Source of the DNA: Natrarchaeobius chitinivorans
Lineage (GTDB): Archaea > Halobacteriota > Halobacteria > Halobacteriales > Natrialbaceae
Direction of reading: 5' to 3'
DNA: 64,000 bases
NCBI RefSeq assembly: GCF_003841505.1
Contig: NZ_REGA01000015.1
Coordinates: forward strand, 1-64,000
Shown: positions 8,276 to 15,433 of the stretch, piece after piece
Position numbering within the stretch: the first letter of the stretch is position 1
Layout of the letters: each line of letters begins with the position of its first letter
Translations under genes and position numbers: made by a program
Notes under the pieces: model-generated
Database searches by the model: none
Told to the model about the DNA's origin: nothing
Seen by the model: only the letters and a program-made list of their open reading frames with translations

Positions 8276-9400
8276 TCAGCTATCTGCTTGCTCGAAGGGG
8301 AAGACGTACTTCCAGTCGTCTTTCATACTGGTGACGACCCAGCCCCGCTCCGCTGCGACGTCGATAAATGGCTGGGCAGACTCGTCGACCACCTCACCTG
8401 TTAGGTCTTCGTCCATACTATAGGTATACTCACGCTCGGCGTCGTCGTGGTTAACCAGCAGGTACAGCCGTGGGCCGTCCCCTGCATCGGCCCACTCGAG
8501 CATCTCGCGGTCTCCAACGTAGTTGCCGAACGCCGCGATGGGTTGCCTGCCGATGAACTTTTGGATGCCGATTGGCTTGCCATCCTCGTCGTCGACGAAG
8601 TCGATCTCCGGAAGCTTTACCAGCACCGGCTCGCCGTCCCGGATCTCGTAGCGGGTCTTCCCAGTCGAGCCGACCACCTGCTCTGGTGGAATTCCGTACG
8701 TCGGTTCACTCATCGGTCGCATGAAATCGACGCCACCGCCGGAGACGATGAACGTCTCGAACTCGTTCGCCCGCAGAAACGAGAGAAGCTCCAGCATCGG
8801 CTGATAGGCGAGTTCAGTGTAGCGCCGGTCGAAACGCGGATGGCGCGCGGTGTTCAGCCAGTCGGTCACGATTTCTTCAAACTCGGCTGTGGTCATTCCG
8901 GCGTGCGTGGCAGTGAGCAGTTCGACCAGCTCTTGCTGGCTCACCGCCGCCAGCGTCTCGAGGTCGTTCTCCAGCGCCGCCTGGAAGTGTTGCTCGTCCT
9001 CCCACTCCGGGTGCTGGGGAGCCAGCTCTTGTATTCTGTCCACTGTAAAGGCGAGTTGGGCGTACACTGGCCGCTCGACCCACAGCGTGCCGTCGTTGTC
9101 GAACGTAGCTATGCGCTCAGCGGGTGGCACGAAGTCGGGGGAGTCTGGCGTGGTCACCGCCTCGACGAACGTGAGGATGGCCTGCTTGGTCTGGCCGTCG
9201 TTCCAGGACGGAAGCACCTCAGCGGTCTCGTTTCGACTCAGGTGGGCGTTCGCACTCGGATCAGTTCGCTGGGCCGTGGCGCTACCGGCGCCCAGCGCGA
9301 GTAAGCCGGCGAGACCTGCCCCGCGAAGTGCGGTTCGGCGGGTTGCTCGCAGCGGTTCGAAGTCCGATTCCGCAGTCGTGTCTGGTGGTTCGTTGCTCAT
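8276..9400 (-). CDS. Tat-exported HAD-superfamily phosphatase
   Basis: 374 residues. The leader is nearly identical to that of the DUF1254 protein (A-T-R-R-T-A-L-R-G-A-G). The HAD nucleophile motif is F-D-N-D-G-T-L-W (about residue 104). Motif II fits F-I-V-S-G-G-G and the late acidic motif F-G-N-Y-V-G-D-R-E-M. The ending W-V-V-T-S-M-K-D-D-W resembles exported bacterial HAD hydrolases. Phosphomonoesterase activity outside the membrane is the likely role; the substrate is unknown. Leader and promoter are the second copy of a duplicated cassette, with a TATA-like element at 9469-9477. Confidence 0.87.
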   Translation of the reverse strand: MSNEPPDTTAESDFEPLRATRRTALRGAGLAGLLALGAGSATAQRTDPSANAHLSRNETAEVLPSWNDGQTKQAILTFVEAVTTPDSPDFVPPAERIATFDNDGTLWVERPVYAQLAFTVDRIQELAPQHPEWEDEQHFQAALENDLETLAAVSQQELVELLTATHAGMTTAEFEEIVTDWLNTARHPRFDRRYTELAYQPMLELLSFLRANEFETFIVSGGGVDFMRPMSEPTYGIPPEQVVGSTGKTRYEIRDGEPVLVKLPEIDFVDDEDGKPIGIQKFIGRQPIAAFGNYVGDREMLEWADAGDGPRLYLLVNHDDAEREYTYSMDEDLTGEVVDESAQPFIDVAAERGWVVTSMKDDWKYVFPFEQADS

Positions 9401-9605
9401 GGCTCGTGTCTCTCTGAGTGTCCCACCGCAGCAGGTACGACCAACTCACACGCCTCCACTCCAGCATTCCATATAATCCAGTAACGATACTCGAGAAGGA
9501 TTTCACGACACGATGATAGTGATCGATGGATGACTATCTCTGAATTCTCGATCGACTACCTGATTCTGTAGTGACCGACCACGGACCGTAGTTCGCGCTT
9601 CACTC
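9275..9605 (-). repeat. Duplicated promoter plus Tat-leader cassette, copy 2
   Basis: This is the partner of 4310-4640, offset by 4965 bases. Shared parts are the start region and signal peptide (M-S-N-E ... L-R-A-T-R-R-T-A-L), the ATATAATCCAG promoter element, CACGACACGATGATAGT, and a TCTCGATCGACTA block. Similarity fades within the mature protein. The two proteins it serves belong to different families. Confidence 0.75.
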
Positions 9606-9883
9606 GTGCCTTCTATTCGACTCGTCGTGATTAACACCGCTGAACGGTGTACTCGTTCATTTCGGCCTTCAGCGACAGCGCTGGCTAGCAATAGCAACAA
9701 CCTCCTTCTAAAGATCGGGGTATAATGTCGGTGGAACGTGTATTCGGACGAAGGCTGCATGAGTACAGTTGACAATCACCAACACTCGGCACGTGGTGTT
9801 CCAATCGACGTCAGTCATAGTCGTGAGCCGGAACTCTCGAGTGTCGACGGACAGGCCGCGATCACGCGTGTAATCCTCGAACG

Positions 9884-10498
9884 ATGAACTTCCTGGTGAT
9901 TCTCCCGCTGGTATTCGTCATGATCGGAGGGCCGCAGATCCTCAGCGCCATCTTTCTGGCCACGAGCGAGGATTGGCGGCGGAATTCGGCCGCGTTCGTC
10001 TTCGGCGCCTCCCTCTCCATCAGTCTCGTCGTCACGCTCGCGTATTATCTCGGCAGTGGCGTTCGTCAGGGCGGGTCGAACCGAATGCTGCAACTGCTCG
10101 TGCTCGTCGTTCTCCTCGCCGCGATGGTGCACGTCTACCTGAAGCGCGAGCAATCGGAGCCACCGACGTGGATGGGCAAACTCGAGACGGCGAATCCGAA
10201 GTTCTCGTTTCAGCTCGGATTCCTGCTCATGGGGTTCTTTCCGACCGACATTCTCACGTCGATCACCGTCGGAGCCTACCTCGCGAGTCACGGCGATCCG
10301 CTGTGGTACGCGACCGGGTTCGTCTTACTGACGCTACTGTTCCTGGCCGTTCCATCGCTTTCCCTGGTTATGATCGGTGACCGTGCGGAGACGCTCCTTC
10401 CGAAGGTTCGCACGTGGATGAACACACATTCGTGGATCGTGAGCGAAATCGTGATCCTCATCTTTGTCGTGATCACCATCAACAACATCGTCGGGTGA
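9884..10498 (+). CDS. GAP-family (Sap-like) six-helix membrane protein
   Basis: 204 residues with about six membrane helices, beginning within the first 25 residues, and a central F-Q-L-G-F-L-L-M-G-F-F-P-T-D that resembles the GAP/Sap (sulfolipid-addressing) fold of the LysE-like transporter group. The first helix includes G-G-P-Q-I. The molecular substrate is unknown; related mycobacterial proteins affect export of surface lipids. It stands alone on the plus strand, 200 bases before a solute-binding lipoprotein gene. Confidence 0.75.
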   Translation: MNFLVILPLVFVMIGGPQILSAIFLATSEDWRRNSAAFVFGASLSISLVVTLAYYLGSGVRQGGSNRMLQLLVLVVLLAAMVHVYLKREQSEPPTWMGKLETANPKFSFQLGFLLMGFFPTDILTSITVGAYLASHGDPLWYATGFVLLTLLFLAVPSLSLVMIGDRAETLLPKVRTWMNTHSWIVSEIVILIFVVITINNIVG

Positions 10499-10698
10499 CT
10501 CTCTATCGAAGAGGACAGTGGCGCCGGGACACCACGAAAAGGCGGTGCTTCCGGGTACCGTGTACACGGATAGCGACCGTCGCGGTCAGCACTGAGACGT
10601 TACCGTCGACGTTCCTCGAGTACAGGTTCAGGTCGAGGAAACTCACGCTAACCGCCGGAAAGCTACTTTGCGAACTTTGTGGGGAGTTGGAGTGGACG

Positions 10699-12027
10699 AT
10701 GTCGCGAAGATCTAACGCCAGTGAACAGGAGCGGCGGAGCACGAATCGTCGACGGTTTTTGAAAGCGACCGGGGGAGCAGGCGTCGTCGCTCTCGCAGGC
10801 TGTCTGGGTGTCGAATCGACGGTAACCGCCACCACTTCCGAAACGGACGATAGGAGCGACGAAGACGACGGGGGTGACGAGATGCCGATGGACACGATTA
10901 CGCTCGGCGGATCGATGAGTCTCTCCGGCGACCTCTCCGACCTCGGACGGCTGTATGCGGACGCGTACGAACTGACCATAGAGCGCATCAACAACGCCGG
11001 CGGCGTCGAAGCGGGCGACGGGACCACCTACGGCCTCGAGTTGGTCCTGCGAGACGACGAGAGCGACCCCTCTAGGAGCGAAGCCATCTATCAGGACCTC
11101 GTCAACCAGGCGGGGATCGACTACCTGGTGGGGCCGTACTCGAGCGGGATTACATTGCCGGCCAGCGACGTGGCGGCGAGCGCCGAGCGGGTGATGGTTG
11201 CGGGTGGCGGCGCCAGCAGCCAGATATTCGAACGCGACAACGAGTGGATTTTCAGCCTGTTACCGACCGCCGACACCTACTCCACCACGAGTATCGAGAT
11301 GGCGATGGCGCAGCCGGATCCACCGTCATCGGCAGCGATCCTGGCCAAAGCGGATCCGTTCAACCAGGACGTTGCGGAGGGCGCACGCGGAAACCTGCAG
11401 TCGGCGGGAGTTGACGTCGTCGTCGACGAGACGATTCCGGATGAGACGACCGACATCTCGACGTATCTCGCGCTCGTCGAGGATGCCGATGCGGACGTTC
11501 TCCTCCTGTGCGGCTATCAGGACGACGTGGTGATCACGGCCGACCAACTGGCGAGCGAGAACGTCGACGTCGACGTGGCGTGGGCGCCGGGTGGCAACTT
11601 GACTGACTCGTTCAGGGAACAGACCGGAGAGAACAGCGACTACTGGTATGGCCCGTCACCGTGGGCGACCACCGTCGACTCTCCGGACGACGTTTTTGAA
11701 TCGACGAGCGAGTTTATCTCGGCCATCGAGAGCGAGTACGGGTACGAACCCACCTATCACAGTGCGGCAGCCAGCGCCGTCGTCCAGACGTTCCAGCGTG
11801 CGTTCATGGCCGTCGACGAGCTGACGCCGAGAACCGTGCGTGACGCCATCCGCGAGACTCAGTTCGAGAGCCTCTACGGGGCCGTTCAGTTCGACGAGGA
11901 CGGTACTATACCGAGAGAGATGGCGGTCTTCCAGTGGCAGCCGGACGCGGGCAGGCAACTCGTGTGGCCGGAGGAGAGCAGCGAAGCCGACCCCATCTAT
12001 CCGACGCCGACCTGGAACGAGCGGTAA
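10699..12027 (+). CDS. ABC transporter substrate-binding lipoprotein, branched-chain amino acid/amide type
   Basis: 442 residues from the ATG at 10699; an upstream in-frame extension overlaps the previous gene and lacks coding character. The N-terminus has both a Tat motif (N-R-R-R-F-L-K-A-T-G) and a lipobox (L-A-G-C), so it is probably lipid-anchored outside the cell. An acidic linker precedes a type 1 periplasmic-binding fold (I-T-L-G-G-S-M-S-L-S-G, then A-Y-E-L-T-I-E-R-I-N-N-A-G-G and G-P-Y-S-S-G). No permease or ATPase subunits are adjacent, so it is orphaned here. The ligand could be an amino acid, amide or urea. Confidence 0.87.
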   Translation: MSRRSNASEQERRSTNRRRFLKATGGAGVVALAGCLGVESTVTATTSETDDRSDEDDGGDEMPMDTITLGGSMSLSGDLSDLGRLYADAYELTIERINNAGGVEAGDGTTYGLELVLRDDESDPSRSEAIYQDLVNQAGIDYLVGPYSSGITLPASDVAASAERVMVAGGGASSQIFERDNEWIFSLLPTADTYSTTSIEMAMAQPDPPSSAAILAKADPFNQDVAEGARGNLQSAGVDVVVDETIPDETTDISTYLALVEDADADVLLLCGYQDDVVITADQLASENVDVDVAWAPGGNLTDSFREQTGENSDYWYGPSPWATTVDSPDDVFESTSEFISAIESEYGYEPTYHSAAASAVVQTFQRAFMAVDELTPRTVRDAIRETQFESLYGAVQFDEDGTIPREMAVFQWQPDAGRQLVWPEESSEADPIYPTPTWNER

Positions 12028-12164
12028 ATCAGTCGGACCGTGAGAGGTGGTGCTTTCCGCCCGCTCGAAACGGAGTATTCGTTCTTCACAGAGAGTGAAT
12101 GTCATTTGAACGTCGAATAGCGATTTAAGCCTCCGTGGGTCGCCAATCGGGTTGAGGACGCACC

Positions 12165-12539
12165 ATGGACGTGACGAACACCGCCGAAAAGACCGAGTGG
12201 GACCATCCAGTTCAGGTGACGACGGCACTGCTCTCCGAGAGTGTCGAGAGCGAGTTCGGCGGGAATACCGTTCGCTCGGCCGAGGTAACGTTTCGACCGG
12301 GTGAGCGAACCAAGTTCCACATCCACGCCGGGATACAGATCCTCTACGTTACGGAGGGGGACGGAATCGTCGCGACACGCGACGAAGAGCGGGAGGTATC
12401 GCAAGGTGATTTGATAGTCTTCCCTCCCGATGAAGAACACTGGCACGGGAACACAGAGGACACGACGTCTCCGTTCAGTCACGTCTACTTCCTCGCTGAA
12501 CCGGGGGACGGTGAGCTGACGGTTCTGGACTCCCCGTAA
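12165..12539 (+). CDS. Cupin-domain protein (small single-barrel)
   Basis: 124 residues forming a single cupin barrel: motif 1 around T-K-F-H-I-H-A-G, with G-D-L-I-V-F-P-P-D and motif 2 around E-E-H-W-H-G-N. These carry the usual metal-binding His residues and a Glu. Such proteins may be small dioxygenase-, isomerase- or sensor-like metal proteins; the substrate cannot be read from sequence. It is the intact parent of the broken copy at 4760-5014. The ATG at 12165 gives a full barrel. A separate upstream promoter is likely but not clear. Confidence 0.85.
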   Translation: MDVTNTAEKTEWDHPVQVTTALLSESVESEFGGNTVRSAEVTFRPGERTKFHIHAGIQILYVTEGDGIVATRDEEREVSQGDLIVFPPDEEHWHGNTEDTTSPFSHVYFLAEPGDGELTVLDSP

Positions 12540-12597
12540 GCCCGAAGAACGAGACTCTCGACTCGGTTGGAACGATGGTTAGTCGGCGGTGGCTTAC
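12322..12597 (+). repeat. Cupin duplication block, copy 2 (intact gene)
   Basis: This is the partner of 4797-5072. It covers the last 73 codons of the intact cupin gene and about 58 bases past its stop. The part of the gene before 12322 has no counterpart at the other locus. Confidence 0.75.
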
Positions 12598-13005
12598 AGA
12601 AAAGAGCCGCTGTGTATATCCGGAGTGCTCAGCACGTTAGGCAAACGGTTGGGCGCTGCAAGTTCGCCGAATCGGTTTGTGATGGCTCCTGGCCGAATAT
12701 CCAGTCAATGGTAACCGTTCGGACCGCCGATATCAGGGTACTTTGTTGTCACACAGGAACCACCAGCAGCGCGTTTTGAAAACCTAATCTCAAGTGCATT
12801 AGGCAGGGGTTCGACGTAGATGTATTCACCGACCGCGATGTATGCACGATCCAGCTCGTTCGAGTCCGATGGTGTGCATATATTTCTGCCAGGTGACGGC
12901 GAGCGAGCGGCGATTCACGACATCGAGCTGAATCCTATTTAAACAGGACTAGTTCAGTGACTCCAGAGAAACACTCTAGGACCCCCGGTGCATACATCGG
13001 TTTAT
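12540..13005. other. Intergenic region before the accessory-gene cluster
   Basis: After the end of the duplicated block (12597) I see no supported gene. Open stretches on the minus strand near 12710-12900 have no recognisable domain. A TTTAAA element within an imperfect dyad (CCTATTTAAACAGG, 12933-12946) could be a promoter for the RHH gene at 13006, about 65 bases ahead of its ATG. Confidence 0.35.
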
Positions 13006-13269
13006 ATGGGTTCGACGAAACAGACGACACTCCGACTGAGCGACGAACGACACCGGCTTCTCGACGAGGCCAAGGAGATCGGAGCCAACGGCCAGTACGA
13101 TGATCCACCGAACTCGGACGTTATCGACGCGGCACTAACGCACCTCATCGAGTCTCGAGAGAACCTGGACGCAGCGAGAGGGGAGATCGACCCTACGACG
13201 ATCCAGCTGTTCAATACCTCAGTACTGGGCCTTCGCTACCGGACATCGATCGAGAGCCGATGGCGGTAA
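13006..13269 (+). CDS. Small ribbon-helix-helix-like protein (DUF7386-type)
   Basis: 87 residues. The N-terminus (K-Q-T-T-L-R-L-S-D-E-R-H-R-L-L-D-E-A) has the beta-strand plus helix pattern of CopG-like ribbon-helix-helix DNA-binding proteins. The end (L-R-Y-R-T-S-I-E-S-R-W-R) is a tail I associate with a haloarchaeal accessory family. The ATG at 13006 is preferred over the GTG at 12988. Its 3' end overlaps a truncated gene on the opposite strand. It is probably a transcriptional repressor or antitoxin-like protein. Confidence 0.7.
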   Translation: MGSTKQTTLRLSDERHRLLDEAKEIGANGQYDDPPNSDVIDAALTHLIESRENLDAARGEIDPTTIQLFNTSVLGLRYRTSIESRWR

Positions 13270-13474
13270 CTGACTGAGAACGCTGGTACTTCACGTCGCT
13301 TTGCCAGTAGTCCTGATCAGCACCGAAAAACCAGAGATGATCCTGGTCGAGCCCTATCGATTCGTTGATGACTGCTTGGAACTCCTCGAGCGTTCGGTCC
13401 TCGCCGACGACGATATCTCGCCACAGCGAGGTCGGATCCCACTCGAGTTTGACGCGGAAGCGATAGGCCGTCAT
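13211..13474 (-). pseudogene. Truncated plasmid pRiA4b ORF-3-like gene
   Basis: The first 55 residues (Y-R-F-R-V-K-L-E-W, L-W-R-D-I-V-V-G-E, L-E-E-F-Q-A-V-I-N, D-H-L-W-F-F-G) match the N-terminus of pRiA4b ORF-3/TnpR-type proteins, which usually run to about 180 residues or more. Here the frame turns into unrelated sequence and stops at 88 residues, while overlapping the RHH gene. The start is one base downstream of the stop of the gene at 13476, so both form an operon. It is an accessory or mobile-element gene cut short. Confidence 0.6.
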
Positions 13475-13475
13475 C

Positions 13476-14438
13476 TCACACCTCCGCACCGGATCGGAAG
13501 CTCGTGAGGTCGTTGATGCGCCGCTCCAGTTCCTCGATCTCTTCGCGTAGTTCTTCGGCCTCGTTCCCCTCGGTCGCAGCCAGCCGGTCTTTGAGGCCCT
13601 GGAGCCGCGTCTCCTTCTCCTGTTCGTCGACCTCGGCCTTGCGGACGTACTCGCGCTCTTCGAGATCGTAGACGTCCGACGGAGCCACCTCGGTTACCTC
13701 GAGTGCCTCGTCGACTTTCGCCGAGTCGACGCTGGTGACCCGCTCGCGCGGAATGCCTGCATCCTCGAGCGTCTCGAGGACCTCGTCTTCGTCCCGGAGC
13801 GACCGATACGTCCGCCCGGTCCGCTGGACGGAGCCGAACTGTCCGTGAACGGGCTGGTCGTGATGAACGCGATCGAGGAGAACGTCTGCAACGTCCCCAC
13901 GGAGATCGTCGGCATCTCGCTGCACGTCCGAGAGCAGCGTATAGAGGTTGACCAGCGAGGTAGTTTCCAGAGCCTCGAGTTCGGAGACGTCGTAGCGCTC
14001 GAGTGTATCGACCAGTAACAGCGCGTCCGAGTAGACCGCGAGATCGGGTTCCGTCCGTTCCTCGTCACTGTCGGAAGAGCTTCCTCGAACGAGTTGCGAC
14101 GGCGTCGGGTCGTCGGTCTCGCTGAGTGTTCCGGCTTGCGTGTCGATCTCGAAACGCGGGTGGAGGCTCAACACCGCCGGGTACGGGTCGGCTTCTGGTG
14201 GGAGGCGATCGAGTTCGAATTCTGTGACACTATCCCGAACTCGGCCGACGAGCGTTTCGAACTGCTCTCGCTGGAGCGGGCGCGACTCCTCCGGGTCGAC
14301 GAACTCGACGATGACGCGATGCTCTTGCACGTCCGTAATTCGAAACCGCTGCTCGGACAGCGGCGTGATGAGTGTCGCGTCGTCCTCGAGCGCCTCGCAC
14401 TCGGCGAGCAAATCACTCCACGTAGACGCGAAGGTCAT
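13476..14438 (-). CDS. Hypothetical haloarchaeal accessory protein with C-terminal coiled coil
   Basis: 320 residues from the ATG at 14438 (M-T-F-A-S-T-W); an upstream GTG-led extension is possible. I recognise no family with certainty. The N-terminal 90 residues look globular, with a pattern seen in haloarchaeal provirus or plasmid proteins. The middle is acidic, and residues from about 260 to the end form a charged coiled coil (R-E-E-I-E-E-L-E-R-R-I-N-D-L). It is followed one base later by the truncated pRiA4b-like gene. The role is unknown. Confidence 0.7.
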   Translation of the reverse strand: MTFASTWSDLLAECEALEDDATLITPLSEQRFRITDVQEHRVIVEFVDPEESRPLQREQFETLVGRVRDSVTEFELDRLPPEADPYPAVLSLHPRFEIDTQAGTLSETDDPTPSQLVRGSSSDSDEERTEPDLAVYSDALLLVDTLERYDVSELEALETTSLVNLYTLLSDVQRDADDLRGDVADVLLDRVHHDQPVHGQFGSVQRTGRTYRSLRDEDEVLETLEDAGIPRERVTSVDSAKVDEALEVTEVAPSDVYDLEEREYVRKAEVDEQEKETRLQGLKDRLAATEGNEAEELREEIEELERRINDLTSFRSGAEV

Positions 14439-14531
14439 GGATAATACATGCACCTAGGGCGGTAAAATCGTTCGCAGCACGACTGACCGTCTATAGGAGG
14501 TGTGACCGCACTGTTATCTATCTGTACTACC

Positions 14532-14846
14532 ATGAAGTACGCCAACGTCAGCGTCAAGTTCCCCGAAGAACTCGATCGGGAACTCGAGCAGTTCCTCGAG
14601 GAGACGGGCGTCTACACGAACAAAAGCGAGTTCATCAAGGAGTCCGTTCGCCGCCACCTGATCGAACTGAACAACGAGCCGGCGATCGCGGCGCTCCGCG
14701 TCGAACAGTTACTCGCTCGCGCCGAGCAGGAGCCAGTGAGTGACGACGAACTACACGGCCGACTCGACGAGCTTCGTCAGCGTGTCGACGAAGAGGAGAT
14801 CGCAGACGCGGTTGCAGCCGCTCGCGAAGAGACAGCCGACGAGTAG
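14532..14846 (+). CDS. Ribbon-helix-helix antitoxin-like protein
   Basis: 104 residues. The start (K-Y-A-N-V-S-V-K-F-P-E-E-L-D) and following helices (N-K-S-E-F-I-K-E-S-V-R-R-H-L) are a clear CopG/RHH DNA-binding domain. The C-terminal half is a charged helical region suited to binding a toxin. A PIN-toxin start lies 11 bases downstream, which fits a VapBC-like pair. Because that toxin is truncated, this antitoxin is probably orphaned. ATG at 14532 is chosen over upstream codons because it begins the conserved strand. Confidence 0.8.
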   Translation: MKYANVSVKFPEELDRELEQFLEETGVYTNKSEFIKESVRRHLIELNNEPAIAALRVEQLLARAEQEPVSDDELHGRLDELRQRVDEEEIADAVAAAREETADE

Positions 14847-14857
14847 GCCGATCACGC

Positions 14858-14943
14858 GTGAAGATCCTCGATACGAATCTCTGGGTTTTCGGAACGCTTG
14901 GAACGAACGATCGAGCGGAACGTCTCCTCGACGACCTCCTCGC
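14858..14943 (+). pseudogene. Truncated PIN-domain toxin (VapC-like), first 28 residues only
   Basis: The GTG-led frame reads K-I-L-D-T-N-L-W-V-F-G, the conserved PIN start with its first catalytic Asp, then N-D-R-A-E-R-L-L-D-D-L-L. After about 14943 similarity ends; the following bases are coding-like only on the other strand as an antiporter fragment. The toxin lacks the other acidic residues of the nuclease site and must be inactive. It lies directly behind its RHH partner. Confidence 0.65.
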
Positions 14944-15217
14944 GAACGGAAACCACGGCGAGAATCGGTGCGATGACCGTCGGCCCGGTGGTGACCAGTT
15001 GCGCGCCGACGAGAAACGCGATGTCCCAGTCCGCACCGAGCAGAAGGCGAACGGTCAGCGCCGTTCCGACGAACGCGATGGCTACGCCGATCGTGATCGT
15101 CCGATCGACCGTCTTCGATGCCTTCCGGACGACCCCGTACTCGAGGTGAAACGTCCCCTCGAAGATGATGATGACGGCGACGAGGACGACGGTGTCGAGA
15201 CTGACGTGAATGGACAC
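14944..15217 (-). pseudogene. Internal fragment of a Na+/H+ (cation:proton) antiporter
   Basis: About 90 residues on the minus strand match CPA1/NhaP-type antiporter helices: I-I-I-F-E-G-T-F-H-L-E-Y-G, A-F-V-G-T-A-L-T-V-R, then L-V-T-T-G-P-T-V-I-A-P-I-L, the conserved TGP motif of the ion path. Both ends are missing: sequence above about 15217 is unrelated, and below 14944 the frame runs into the antisense of the PIN remnant. This is a fragment of a decayed transporter. Confidence 0.65.
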
Positions 15218-15433
15218 TGACTCATCGTCCTCCGAAACGGGGAGTACGACGATCCGCGTGCCACACACCGAACGATCGACGACCTCGGATGTGCTTGTCG
15301 AACCGCACGGGAACCATACGACGTGGTCCCACACCGAGTCACAAAAAGCGTCCACTCGGACGATCGAACCGGATCGATGCAGTGTCGACGTCGCGTTCGG
15401 AGCCGACGAACGCACAACGGCGGGATCGACGAT

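Noticed and set aside
10414-10698. Longer N-terminus for the solute-binding protein
   Set aside because: The extension overlaps the upstream membrane-protein gene in another frame and would bury the Tat/lipobox signal, which must be near the N-terminus.
12710-12900. Minus-strand open stretch reading acidic, protein-like sequence
   Set aside because: It has no clear start codon in frame and no recognised family; it may be a remnant, but the evidence is too weak to call.
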